Origin: Micromonospora sp. HNM0581
GTDB lineage: Bacteria > Actinomycetota > Actinomycetes > Mycobacteriales > Micromonosporaceae
Reading direction: 5' to 3'
Length of the DNA stretch: 64,000 nucleotides
Assembly (NCBI RefSeq): GCF_012726175.1
Contig: NZ_JAASAD010000005.1
Span: forward strand, 203,222-267,221
The stretch's first letter is position 1. Each line of letters begins with the position of its first letter. The position numbers were made by a program, and so were the translations under genes. Below are positions 25,231 to 33,392 of this stretch, piece by piece. The notes below the pieces were generated by a model that saw only the letters and a program-made list of their open reading frames with translations, ran no database searches and was not told the origin of the DNA.

Positions 25231-25350
25231 TCATAGCCGCTGCCAGACGGCCTCGACGAACCGCTCCGCCCAGTTCGTCAGCGACGCACCCTCGCTGCTG
25301 GTCTGGGTGGCCACCGCCACCGGACCATCGGAAAACGCGACGCCACCGCT
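25231..25350 (-). pseudogene. Unrecognised C-terminal gene fragment
   Basis: On the minus strand an open frame without a start codon reads AFSDGPVAVATQTSSEGASL and then TNWAERFVEAVWQRL before TGA at 25231-25233. The composition looks like real protein. No family was recognised. It lies beside the Tn3 remnant and may be a target-gene fragment. Confidence 0.25.
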
Positions 25351-25382
25351 GGTGTTTTGACATCACCGGCCGCCATCGCCGA

Positions 25383-26077
25383 TCAGTCCAAGGAGGGCAG
25401 AGCGCCGCAGCGCAGCGGGCGGTACCCGTCGGCGTCGAGCTGGGCGAGTTCGCCGTCGATGTCGACTGAGTGGGTGCCGTAGAAGTGCACGTTCTCGTGG
25501 TGAGTCGGCCAGATGTGGGCCAAATACCTCGTCGTCGACCTCGCGGCCGGTCCGGCGTAGCGCGGCGACGCCCAGTCCGTGGTATTCGGTCGACCAGCAC
25601 ACGATGGCGTTACAGATCGAGGGTGTGCGCGTCGAGCCGGCGCAGGTACGCCAGCTTCTCCGGCTCCGCCTTAACCGCTGCCGGGCTCGACGACGTCGGC
25701 CCCACCCCCAGCCACGCCAGCGGGGTACGCCCCAGATAGGCGTCCGACACCAGCAGCAGGTCCAGCTCGGCGCGACGCCGCTCGGAGAGCAGATGCTCGG
25801 TACGGGTCGGGCTGCGGGCGCCGTAGTCACGCAGCTCACCCATCGGCACGCCCAAGCGCTGCGACAGCCGGCCCACCGCGGCGGCCGGCACCGAGCTCAC
25901 GTCATCCGGGACGTAGCCCAGCCACGGCAACGCGCACAGCTGGACCGCCGCGCCGAGCACGTTGCGGCCCGTCCGGAACTTGCGCAGGAACGCCTCGCCC
26001 GCGTCCGTGAGCATGAAATGCCGGATCAACTCCACCCGGCCGATCTCCGGGAACGACCGCAACCGCGCCATCTCCAC
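25383..26077 (-). pseudogene. Tn3 family transposase remnant with internal deletions
   Basis: The N-terminal DUF4158 part is clear: SFPEIGRVELIRHFMLTDAG, EAFLRKFRTGRNVLGAAVQL and PWLGYVPDDVSSVPAAAVGR. It jumps to SERRRAELDLLLVSDAYLGR and AVKAEPEKLAYLRRLDAHTL, skipping a stretch present in intact relatives. The frame then breaks and the extreme C-terminus appears in two other frames: CNAIVCWSTEYHGLGVAALR and IWPTHHENVHFYGTHSVDID. The DDE catalytic core is missing. The remnant is about 230 codons against roughly 1000 in an intact Tn3 transposase. Terminal repeats were not located. Confidence 0.85.
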
Positions 26078-26165
26078 CAGAGCCGATCTTGCCTAACGGG
26101 GCATTCCCGAGCGTTGGTCCTCAAGGGCCTACCAGTTTCCGCGATCCTGTTCCTCGCCCCAGACA

Positions 26166-26211
26166 GAGATATTTATCGGATTACCGCCAACGATAATCCG
26201 ATAAATATCTC
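26166..26211. repeat. AT-rich perfect 18-bp inverted repeat
   Basis: GAGATATTTATCGGATTA (26166-26183) and its exact complement (26194-26211) flank a ten-base loop. The arms are about 70% AT in a roughly 70% GC chromosome, and AT-rich sequence continues to about 26265. It lies between the Tn3 remnant and a LexA-like fragment in a 395-base gap without genes. It may be a recombination or operator site or an element end. Confidence 0.7.
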
Positions 26212-26472
26212 GGATGAAGCGGACATATCGTTCGCACATCATAATGACTGTTATTGTGTGTTCGGGTGTTGGCCGCTCGTGCCCCGTCTCAGTTGATCTA
26301 GGACATCCGCTGAAGCTGGAGTTGCGGGCCCGACTATCTGCGACCCCACCCAGTGAAGCTGGGGGTGACGGCTGCTTGAGTGAACCGGACTCGGGGGTGA
26401 CGTCCTGATAGGCCGTACTGGCGACGCGGGCCGATTGGCGCATCTGATCGAACGCGGGGGTGTCGTCCGAGG

Positions 26473-26790
26473 ATGACAACCTTGGGGCCGCCTCCGGGCC
26501 TGCCGGGGCTTGAGTCCTCGTCAACGACAGATCTTGGCCGTGATCCTGACCCTGCCCAGGAAGCTCGTCGGCCACGGAAGCTGTTCGCGCTGCATGTCCG
26601 CGGAGACTCAATGGTCGAAGCTGGCATCGCAGACGGGGACGTCGTCGTGGTGGACGGATCGGTCACGGTAGCTGAGCCTCAATTCTCAGCGTCATGCGAC
26701 CGGCGGGCCGACTGTGCCGATCGGTGTGCGCGTGCGGCCGTGGATGAAATGGCGGCCAGGTGCGGACGGGTCGGCAACCAGATGGTCTGA
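26473..26790 (+). pseudogene. LexA/S24 repressor C-terminal fragment
   Basis: Within this frame RRPRKLFALHVRGDSMVEAG and IADGDVVVVDGSV match the LexA-type peptidase domain, including the catalytic Ser in GDSM. The N-terminal DNA-binding domain and the region with the catalytic Lys are absent; similarity ends at about 26670. The rest of the frame overlaps the convergent CoaD-like gene and is not LexA-like. It is a truncated copy, not a working repressor. Confidence 0.65.
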
Positions 26791-27161
26791 ATGCCGAGTT
26801 GCTCGTTCATCGCGGCGAGCTGGTACTCGTAGCCAAGGTCCGCGGCCGTGCGTACGCCGCGGACGATGACCGTGGCGCTGCGGCGTAGGCAGTAGGCAGT
26901 GGTCAGGCCGGCCCAGGTGTCCACTTCGACGTTGTTCCAGGCTGCCGGCATCACGTCGCGCACCTGCACGGCCCTGGCCGTGGCCCCGGCGGTTGGTTGC
27001 TTGTCGGCGTTCACCGCCAGCAACACGATGATCCGATCGAACAACACCCGAGCGCGGGCCACCAGGTCGCGGTGTCCCGGGGTGAACGGATCGAACGTGC
27101 CTGGATAAACCGCCAACGAGACGCGTACGGGCGCCACTCCACGATCCGATGTAGCAGTCAC
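26679..27161 (-). CDS. Phosphopantetheine adenylyltransferase-like protein (CoaD paralogue)
   Basis: The sequence VSLAVYPGTFDPFTPGHRDL contains the nucleotidyltransferase TxGH motif, followed by VLFDRIIVLLAVNADKQPTA and ATVIVRGVRTAADLGYEYQL (RG at the second substrate site). The product is about 160 residues from GTG 27161; GTG 27137 is an alternative. CoaD makes dephospho-CoA from phosphopantetheine and ATP. The C-terminus diverges from housekeeping CoaD after RPHLAAISSTAARAH, and the context is accessory, so it is probably a paralogue, perhaps for a related nucleotide transfer. Confidence 0.75.
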   Translation of the reverse strand: MTATSDRGVAPVRVSLAVYPGTFDPFTPGHRDLVARARVLFDRIIVLLAVNADKQPTAGATARAVQVRDVMPAAWNNVEVDTWAGLTTAYCLRRSATVIVRGVRTAADLGYEYQLAAMNEQLGIQTIWLPTRPHLAAISSTAARAHRSAQSARRSHDAEN

Positions 27162-27219
27162 CGCGACCCCAACCACATTGCCACGATTGTCTGTGATCTT
27201 CTCAAGGTCTTGTTGCTGC

Positions 27220-27411
27220 TCAGGTGAGGACGAAAAGGTCCAGGGCGTCGACCACGGGTCCGGTCTCACGGTGCGCTGCCTTGCGCAGTCGGGCCAGAGC
27301 TGCGGCGTGCGCGTCGTCGCGCATCAGTTGCAGAGGGGTGTGTGCCTCGCGGCGCAGTGCCGACGCCTCGAACGCCGCGGCGTCCGCGGTGTCGTACGTG
27401 ATCCGAGCCAT
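27220..27411 (-). CDS. Hypothetical protein (63 aa) upstream of the CoaD-like gene
   Basis: The frame begins MARITYDTADAAAFEASALR and ends with KAAHRETGPVVDALDLFVLT. It lies 58 bases before the CoaD-like gene on the same strand. The amphipathic helical composition looks real, but no family was recognised. An open frame on the opposite strand overlaps it and looks less coding-like. Confidence 0.45.
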   Translation of the reverse strand: MARITYDTADAAAFEASALRREAHTPLQLMRDDAHAAALARLRKAAHRETGPVVDALDLFVLT

Positions 27412-27519
27412 GCCTTTGACCCAACTGCCTGGGCGCCCGAGGAAGCAAGGGTGCAGAGGTGTGACGAACCGCCCAGGCTGACGGCTGCCGGCCAGGTGCG
27501 GTTTACGTAAGGTCGGTCC

Positions 27520-28086
27520 ATGGGTGCGGACTCTGACGTGCGGCGCTGGCTACGGCAGCGCGGAGCTGGGACAATTCAGCACCCCGGCGGCACTCTTTAT
27601 GCCCACCTGTGCCGGGTGCATGACCGTCTCGCTGAGCTGGAGTGTGGCGTTGACACGCCACTGGCCGGTCTCGCGCATGCCGTCTACAGCACGGACGGCT
27701 TCGATGTGACGCTGCTCGACTGGAACGATCGAGCCACCCTGCGAAACCTCATCGGCGACGACGCTGAGGCATTGGTCTATCTGTACGGGGCCTGCGACCG
27801 CAGGCGGACCTGGCGAGAGCTGGCGACAACCGGTGAGGTCGTCGACCGCTTCACCGATCAGACGTGGCACCTGAGCCCCGGCCAGATGCGACCCTTCGTG
27901 GATCTCAGCATCGTCAACGAGCTGGACGTCATCGAGCAAGATCCTTCTACCGTGGACAAGCACGGCGCGTACTTTCGCTCCCTGTTCGCCGCCTGGGCTC
28001 CGATCGCATCCCCGCAGGTCAGCAGTGAGGTGCAGCGACTTCTCGGCGAAGGCAACCAAAGCACTTCTGCGAGGGCCCAGAATTGA
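27520..28086 (+). CDS. DUF6817-like hypothetical protein
   Basis: The 188-residue protein reads MGADSDVRRWLRQRGAGTIQ then HPGGTLYAHLCRVHDRLAEL and GLAHAVYSTDGFDVTLLDWN. The spaced His residues (TLYAHLCRVHDRL, LAGLAHAVYST) suggest a helical metal-binding fold like that of HD or related hydrolases. I recall this pattern as DUF6817. The function is unknown. It is a single gene bordered downstream by an IS630 remnant. Confidence 0.65.
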   Translation: MGADSDVRRWLRQRGAGTIQHPGGTLYAHLCRVHDRLAELECGVDTPLAGLAHAVYSTDGFDVTLLDWNDRATLRNLIGDDAEALVYLYGACDRRRTWRELATTGEVVDRFTDQTWHLSPGQMRPFVDLSIVNELDVIEQDPSTVDKHGAYFRSLFAAWAPIASPQVSSEVQRLLGEGNQSTSARAQN

Positions 28087-28106
28087 CGGTCCGTACCGGC
28101 CCCGGT

Positions 28107-28437
28107 TCACCGAGGCCAGCATTCCGCAGCCCTACGCCTGGAGACTTGGTGCCGTCGGTTTGGTGATCGTTTCCGGTCCCGGATTTGGTAGTGGATTCTT
28201 CCGGTGACCACGTCGAGGCTGGCGATCATGTGCCGGACACCGCGGTCACGGTGGTAAGTCGCCCGGAGTCGGACCGGTTTGCCCTGCGGTTTCCAGGTTT
28301 TGCCCGGCCGGGGCTGCAGGTTCAGCGGCCGAACTCGAAGAGCCCAGATGACCCGGCCGCCGGCCGGTGGTTGGTCGTAGAGGTCGAGGACCCGACGCAT
28401 CTTGGCGGTGAAGAACGACGATCGCCCGGCGGCTCAC
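28107..28437 (-). pseudogene. IS630 family transposase remnant
   Basis: KMRRVLDLYDQPPAGGRVIW, RPLNLQPRPGKTWKPQGKPV and RLRATYHRDRGVRHMIASLD are the DDE-domain region of IS630 transposases. The catalytic VDEFGPLNL block is damaged: GAGTTCGGCC is present out of frame and one C appears lost. Sequence after GRIHYQIRDRKR diverges. No N-terminal domain or end repeats remain. Confidence 0.75.
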
Positions 28438-28509
28438 CCGCTGCTCCGAGCCCTTGTCGGTGGTTGGTGCGCCGGGCTGCGGGCCGTGGGGTCAGGTGCG
28501 CCCCCACTG

Positions 28510-29367
28510 CTATCCCGGGATGCTGTCTTCGGTCAGCGCCTGGGTGCCGAGGACGCTGAGGAGCTTGAGCCGATCGGCGGCGTCGCTACCGGGAGCGGCG
28601 GTATAGGCGACGATGCGCAGGTCGCAGCTGGGAGCTGTGAACAGGTCGCAGTCGAGGATGAATGTTCCAACTTCGGGGTGGTGCACGGTCTTGGTGTGCG
28701 ACTCGTGGACGCCCACGGTCCCCCTCTCCCACAGGTTGGCGAAGTCGGTGCTGACGCCCCGCAGGTCCTTGATGAGGGAGCGCAGGCTGACATCGGTGGG
28801 GTAGCGGGCGGTCGCCGCTCTGAGATCGGCGACCAGCGCCGCCTCGAACCGGGCCTCCTGCTCGGCGGTGTGGCTGATTCTGCTCGGCAGACCGGCGAAG
28901 TGCCGCCAGGTGATGTTGCGCTCGCGTCCGCGCAGCGCGGACGCGTCCCCGAACAGGGCGGCCCACAAGGGGTTCCACAGGATCAGGTTCCAGGCCGCAT
29001 CATAGACGCTCAGCGGTGCGCCGTCCAGCTGATCGAGCAACCTTCGGACCCCTGGTGGGATGTGTGCCGAGACCTGTCCGGGGCCCGGTGCCGATTGGCC
29101 CGCGAGGAGATACAGGTGTTCGCGCTCGGCCGCCGACAGCCGCAGGGCACGGGTCAGCGCGGACAGCACCTGCGCAGACGGCGAGGTGGCCCGGCCCTGT
29201 TCCAGGCGGATGATGTAGTCCACCGAGAGGCTGGCGAGCTGCGCCAGTTCCTCGCGTCGCAGCCCGGCGGCCCGGCGGAGTCCGCCCGTGGGGATTCCCA
29301 CCGCGGCGGGGGCCGTACGGTCGCGCCAGCTACGCAGCGTCCTGCCCAGTTCCCTGGATCCGCTCAC
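28510..29367 (-). CDS. XRE-type regulator with MmyB-like ligand domain
   Basis: From GTG 29367 the 285-residue protein has a helix-turn-helix LRRAAGLRREELAQLASLSV followed by DYIIRLEQGRATSPSAQVLS, and a C-terminal MmyB-like domain (PLSVYDAAWNLILWNPLWAA, with ITWRHFAGLPSRI further on). Proteins of this class commonly regulate a divergent oxidoreductase; here the SDR gene starts 137 bases away on the other strand. The MmyB domain is thought to bind a small hydrophobic ligand. Confidence 0.9.
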   Translation of the reverse strand: MSGSRELGRTLRSWRDRTAPAAVGIPTGGLRRAAGLRREELAQLASLSVDYIIRLEQGRATSPSAQVLSALTRALRLSAAEREHLYLLAGQSAPGPGQVSAHIPPGVRRLLDQLDGAPLSVYDAAWNLILWNPLWAALFGDASALRGRERNITWRHFAGLPSRISHTAEQEARFEAALVADLRAATARYPTDVSLRSLIKDLRGVSTDFANLWERGTVGVHESHTKTVHHPEVGTFILDCDLFTAPSCDLRIVAYTAAPGSDAADRLKLLSVLGTQALTEDSIPG

Positions 29368-29504
29368 GGCCTCAGTATGCCGCTCACCGTGCCCGGACAG
29401 CCTGGCACTGGCAGTCCACAGGCAACGGCGGGCACTGTCTGTCCGTCCGCGGTACGAGGAGGGTGAAGGCGTCATAGCCCCACCGAGCACCGGAGTGAAC
29501 AACC

Positions 29505-30206
29505 ATGACCACCGCACTGATCACCGGAGCGAACAAGGGCCTCGGCTTCGAGACGGCCCGCCGCCTGGTTGAGGCCGGGCACGCCGTCTACGTCGGGGCG
29601 CGCGATGCCCACCGCGGCCGAGAGGCGGCCACCCGGCTCGGCGCCCGCTTCGTCCAGCTCGACGTCACCGATGAGGATTCCGTCAAGGCCGCCGCCGAAA
29701 TCGTCCGCGCAGACGCCGGCCGACTCGACGTGCTGGTGAACAACGCCGGGATCGCAGGCGCGCGCAAGCTCGGCCGGGTCGGCGAGGTCACCGGGGCCGA
29801 CATGATGACCACGTACGACACGAACGTCTTCGGCGTCGTGCGGGTCACGCACGCCTTCCTGCCACTGTTGGAAGCAGGCGACGCCCCGGTCGTCGTCAAC
29901 GTCGGCAGCGGTCTGGGCTCTGTAGCGGCGACCACCGATCCCAGCCGGGTGGAGTTCCGGGTGACAGTGCTGGACTACAACTCCTCCAAGACCGCGCTGG
30001 TCATGGTCACCTCGCAGTACGCCAAGGCGTACCCCGCCATTCGGTTCAACGCCGTCGATCCCGGCTACACCGCCACCGACCTCAACGGCCATCAAGGTAG
30101 TCAAACCGTCGAAGAAGGCGCGGAGATCATCGTCCGCATGGCCTCCATCGGCGCCGACGGACCGACCGGCGGCTTCTTCGACAAGGCCGGCCCGGTCGCC
30201 TGGTAG
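29505..30206 (+). CDS. Short-chain dehydrogenase/reductase
   Basis: The 233-residue protein has the classical SDR features: TGANKGLGFETARRL (TGxxxGxG) at residue 7, VLVNNAGIAG near 82, and a catalytic YxxxK at DYNSSKTA near residue 160. It resembles carbonyl-reductase-type SDRs. It uses NADP(H) to reduce an unknown carbonyl. It is divergent from the MmyB-type regulator, which probably controls it. Confidence 0.92.
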   Translation: MTTALITGANKGLGFETARRLVEAGHAVYVGARDAHRGREAATRLGARFVQLDVTDEDSVKAAAEIVRADAGRLDVLVNNAGIAGARKLGRVGEVTGADMMTTYDTNVFGVVRVTHAFLPLLEAGDAPVVVNVGSGLGSVAATTDPSRVEFRVTVLDYNSSKTALVMVTSQYAKAYPAIRFNAVDPGYTATDLNGHQGSQTVEEGAEIIVRMASIGADGPTGGFFDKAGPVAW

Positions 30207-30352
30207 CCGTCCGGTGCCCGGTACGGGCAGGTCAGAAACACCGTGCGGGCAGAGAAGAGCGACGGGCTCACGGTCACGGGGGCAACCCTGCGCGTGGGCT
30301 CAGCTGAGCGGCCACCGGAACGGACACCACGATGAGCACCGGGCCGACCGCC

Positions 30353-30505
30353 TTACGGGGTCGGGCCGGTCGTCGTTTCCGGTGATGGGCGCCATCTCTG
30401 TCCGCCGAGTGGGACTGGTTGCTCGCCTTGGCTGACGACGATCGTGTCGTCGCCGTACTTCGCCGCAAGGGCTCGCTCGTCAGCGGCAGTGTCCGCCGCG
30501 GTCAT
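30353..30505 (-). CDS. Small hypothetical protein (50 aa)
   Basis: ATG 30505 with GAGGTG upstream opens MTAADTAADERALAAKYGDD and continues TIVVSQGEQPVPLGGQRWRP. It is Pro/Thr-rich at the C-terminus. No family was recognised. It is the only coding-like frame in the 657-base gap between the SDR and the recombinase. Confidence 0.3.
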   Translation of the reverse strand: MTAADTAADERALAAKYGDDTIVVSQGEQPVPLGGQRWRPSPETTTGPTP

Positions 30506-30545
30506 CACCTCGACGCCCGATCCGTCAGGCCGTGGACCAGCACCG

Positions 30546-30580
30546 TTGACGCACCGACACCCACGGCGCCGGTGCGTCAA
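30546..30580. repeat. 11-bp inverted repeat
   Basis: TTGACGCACCG (30546-30556) and its complement (30570-30580) flank a 13-base loop. It sits 24 bases before a larger hairpin and may be a terminator or an element border. Confidence 0.5.
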
Positions 30581-30603
30581 GGGGGGCTCGACCGTAGCCG
30601 GCC

Positions 30604-30648
30604 CGGGCCTGCAACCGCCTGGCGTGCACGCCAGGCGGCGCAGGCCCG
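30604..30648. repeat. Large hairpin with 24-base palindromic core
   Basis: The core CCGCCTGGCGTG and its complement (30615-30638) are extended by CGGGCCTGC (30604-30612) pairing with GCAGGCCCG (30640-30648), with AA and C bulges. It is a strong structure 216 bases upstream of a tyrosine recombinase. Confidence 0.65.
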
Positions 30649-30863
30649 GCAGACCGGCCGGAGTCGGCCCGCACCGCACGGCCGAGCAGGTACGCCCGGA
30701 GGGTGTCCTCGGTGAAGTGTCGGGACAACCCGTTGACCTGGGACAGCACCAGGCAGTGTAGGGGTCGGGTGTGACGTGGTCCCCTCCCCGTGCCGGGTGG
30801 CCGATCATGAGGTGTCGGCGCGCCTGATCGTCAACCCGCGGCAGGGCTGAGAGCATTTTTCGC

Positions 30864-31862
30864 ATGCATCCGCACGACACCTTGGTGCAGTATCACCCGG
30901 CGGCGTACCCGGCCCTGCCGGACGGACCGATGGCCGTCACCGACGCATGGTTACGTAACCGGCGGTTGAGCGAGCACACCCGCGACGCCTACCGCCGCGA
31001 CGTCGCCGGCTGGCTGGCCTGGTGCGCCGACCGGCAACTGGACCCGCTACGCGCGAACTTCCTGCACGTCAACGAGTACGGGCGGGCGTTGGAGAGCAGC
31101 GTCTCCGACCGCACCGGCCGACCGCTGACCCCGGCGACGGTGGCCCGGAAACTGTCCGGGCTGTCGAGCTGGTACGACTTCCTGGTCAAACTGCGGGCGG
31201 TGGAACTCAACCCGGTGGCTGCGGCCGACCGGCCACGGGTCGACCGGGACCATTCGGCCACCGTCGGTCTGGCGCCCGACGAGGTGGACGCGCTGCTCGC
31301 GGCGGCCGAGGCCGCTACGGGGTCGACGGCCGCCCGGGACCGGGCCGCCGTCGCGCTGCTGGCCGATCTCGGACTGCGGGTGGGGGAGTTGGTGTCGCTG
31401 AACCTGGACGACCTGGGCGCCGAGCGGGGCCACCGCAGTGTGCGATTCGTCGGCAAGGGCGGGCGGTCACGCCGCCGGGCGCTGACCCCCGGCACGGCGT
31501 ACGCCATCGACGCGTACCTGGCCGAGCGGGCTGCCGCGCAACAGGTGGCGGTGTCGGAGTTGACCGGCCCGTTGCTGGTCACCGCCAGCGGTGCCCGCCT
31601 CGACCGGCATGCGGTGTTCCGGATGGTCCGACGACTCGCCCGCAGCGCCGGGATCCCCGGATGGGCCCGGTTGTCGCCGCACTCGCTGCGGCACGCCTTC
31701 GCCACCACCGCGCGCTCCGAGGGGGTGCCGCTGGAGGACGTGCAGGACGCGATGGGGCACGCCGATCCGCGTACCACCCGCCGTTACGACCGGGACCGGC
31801 ACAACCTGGACCGCGATCCCGCGTACGCCATCTGGGCGGCCCGGGCCCGTAGGCGGAGCTGA
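30864..31862 (+). CDS. Tyrosine recombinase (XerC/XerD-like integrase)
   Basis: The 332-residue protein has a SAM-like N-terminal domain (RRLSEHTRDAYRRDVAGWLA) and a catalytic domain with Arg in LADLGLRVGELVSLNL, Lys in VRFVGKGGRSRRRALT, HxxR in LSPHSLRHAFATTARSEGVP, His in DAMGHADPRTT and nucleophile Tyr in RRYDRD. It catalyses site-specific recombination. The gene begins MHPHDTLVQYHPAAYPALPD; ATG 30930 is an alternative start. No dif-like site was seen beside it; the hairpins upstream are candidate substrates only by position. It resembles orphan integrases left by mobile elements. Confidence 0.88.
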   Translation: MHPHDTLVQYHPAAYPALPDGPMAVTDAWLRNRRLSEHTRDAYRRDVAGWLAWCADRQLDPLRANFLHVNEYGRALESSVSDRTGRPLTPATVARKLSGLSSWYDFLVKLRAVELNPVAAADRPRVDRDHSATVGLAPDEVDALLAAAEAATGSTAARDRAAVALLADLGLRVGELVSLNLDDLGAERGHRSVRFVGKGGRSRRRALTPGTAYAIDAYLAERAAAQQVAVSELTGPLLVTASGARLDRHAVFRMVRRLARSAGIPGWARLSPHSLRHAFATTARSEGVPLEDVQDAMGHADPRTTRRYDRDRHNLDRDPAYAIWAARARRRS

Positions 31863-31869
31863 CCGGCGG

Positions 31870-32652
31870 TCAACCGCGGGTCGTGCGGACGCAGTACACG
31901 TCGCCGGAGTTGGCCTCGTGTGGCAGCGCGAGCAGGTGCGCGGCCATCTCGTCGGCGTCGACCCACCGCCCGAGAGTCAGCGCCTTGTGGTCGCCGAGGG
32001 CCACGTCGAAGCCGTCGAAGCCGAGTGTGGCGAGCCGCTCCAGGCAGCGTAGGGCGACCGCCCGTCCGATGGTGGTGAACTCGAACGACAGGGCGGGCGG
32101 GGGATGGCTGAGACCGGCGAGTACGGCGTCCTCGAAACCCTCCACGTCGATCTTGACGAAGGACGGTGTGCCGTGCTCGGCGATCAGCGTGTCGATGGTG
32201 GTGACCGGCACCTCGATCTGACCGTCCCAGATCTGGCCCTCCCAGCCGCCCGCTCCGGCGGCGGCCGTCACGAAGTCGGTGGAGGCGGTGGAGACGGTGG
32301 GGTTCGCCGTGTTGACCAGGAAACTGATCCTGCCGGGTTGGGCCCCGCAGGCCGCCTCGACCACGGTGACCTGGTCGTCGTGGGCGTAGATGGCCCGCAA
32401 CGCCCGCAGGCACAGCGGTTGCGGTTCGACGGCGACCACCCGGGCACCGAGCCGGCGGAAGGTGCCGATGTGGTCCCCGACATGGGAACCAATGTCGAAG
32501 ACCAGGTCACCGGGGTGCACGAAGCGGGCGTAGAAGGCGTCCATCGCCGTGTCCCGGGCGGGATCGCCGTAGTAGACGTCGAGCGACCGGTGTAGCGCGG
32601 CGGCGCGGGGGTCGGTCCTGAGTGCCTCGACCGCCGCGGAGTGGGTACCCAT
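31870..32652 (-). CDS. FkbM family methyltransferase
   Basis: The 260-residue protein has the SAM-binding motif LVFDIGSHVGDHIGTFRRLG near residue 50, the acidic VVAVEPQPLCLRALR, and the FkbM signature TPSFVKIDVEGFEDAVLAGL near residue 160. FkbM-type enzymes O-methylate sugars or polyketide-derived hydroxyls. Substrate unknown. It is convergent with the recombinase gene, eight bases apart, and divergent from the hsp20 gene. Confidence 0.88.
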   Translation of the reverse strand: MGTHSAAVEALRTDPRAAALHRSLDVYYGDPARDTAMDAFYARFVHPGDLVFDIGSHVGDHIGTFRRLGARVVAVEPQPLCLRALRAIYAHDDQVTVVEAACGAQPGRISFLVNTANPTVSTASTDFVTAAAGAGGWEGQIWDGQIEVPVTTIDTLIAEHGTPSFVKIDVEGFEDAVLAGLSHPPPALSFEFTTIGRAVALRCLERLATLGFDGFDVALGDHKALTLGRWVDADEMAAHLLALPHEANSGDVYCVRTTRG

Positions 32653-32764
32653 CGCAGCACCTTAACCTGCGTGCGGTGCGTGCCGTGGCGGTCGGCGGAA
32701 CCGGTGGTCACCTGCGGTGACGTACGGGGGAGCGCGGGTGCGGTCACCGCCCAGGTCGGTGGAC

Positions 32765-32826
32765 TTGACGGCTGTCGACGGGCGCGCTATATAAGAAACC
32801 AGAAGTTGAGTCGATTGGACTCAACT
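32765..32826 (+). promoter_or_regulatory. hsp20 promoter with HspR-type HAIR operator
   Basis: TTGACG (32765-32770) and TATATA (32788-32793) are 17 bases apart. Just downstream AGTTGAGT-N7-ACTCAACT (32804-32826) is a perfect 8-bp inverted repeat. It matches the HAIR consensus CTTGAGT-N7-ACTCAAG of the repressor HspR except in the outermost base pair, so heat induction by derepression is expected. Confidence 0.85.
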
Positions 32827-32862
32827 GAGGACCTTCGGCCAGGAGAACCGAGGAGGCACACG

Positions 32863-33288
32863 ATGCTGATGCGCACCGACCCGTTCCGTGAAATCGACCG
32901 GCTCGCCGAGCAGTTCTTCGGCAGCACCAGCCGTCCGGCCGTCATGCACATGGACGCCTACCGCGACGGCGACCACTTCTACGCCGCTTTCGACCTGCCC
33001 GGAGTCGACCCGGACAGCATCGACTGCACCGTGCAGCGCAACGTGCTGACCGTCCGCGCCGAACGTGGTCGCCCCGCCGGCGACAACGTCGAACTGGTCG
33101 CCGCCGAACGGCCGATGGGTGTCTTCAGCCGTCAACTCTTCCTCGGCGACACCCTCGACACCGACAAGCTCGAAGCCGGCTACGACAACGGTGTGCTGAC
33201 GCTGCGGATCCCGGTGGCCGAACGGGCCAAGCCCCGCCGGGTCACCATCAGCGCGACCGGGAACGGCCGCAAGGAGATCAAAGCCTGA
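32863..33288 (+). CDS. Hsp20/alpha-crystallin small heat-shock protein
   Basis: The 141-residue protein has the alpha-crystallin domain: DAYRDGDHFYAAFDLPGVDP, CTVQRNVLTVRAERGR, and the signature YDNGVLTLRIPVAE. The Arg-rich end PRRVTISATGNGRKEIKA replaces the usual IxI tail (VTI is nearest). It acts as an ATP-independent holdase. The GAGGAGG ribosome site precedes ATG 32863. A HAIR operator lies in the leader and a 12-bp terminator follows. Confidence 0.95.
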   Translation: MLMRTDPFREIDRLAEQFFGSTSRPAVMHMDAYRDGDHFYAAFDLPGVDPDSIDCTVQRNVLTVRAERGRPAGDNVELVAAERPMGVFSRQLFLGDTLDTDKLEAGYDNGVLTLRIPVAERAKPRRVTISATGNGRKEIKA

Positions 33289-33308
33289 TCGACGACCCCA
33301 CTGCCGAC

Positions 33309-33345
33309 GTGGCCGGCCGGACGCGACACCGTCCCGGCCGGCCAC
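33309..33345 (+). terminator. Terminator after hsp20
   Basis: Perfect 12-bp stem GTGGCCGGCCGG (33309-33320) with its complement (33334-33345) and a 13-base loop lie 20 bases beyond the stop. Confidence 0.7.
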
Positions 33346-33392
33346 AACCCTTTCCGCCCGCCGCGACTTCAGATTCTCTACGGTCGGATGGT

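Noticed and set aside
26129..26611. A 160-codon minus-strand frame over the AT-rich hairpin and LexA fragment
   Set aside because: Low-complexity composition, no family resemblance, and it reads through the inverted repeat; the LexA-like residues are on the plus strand.
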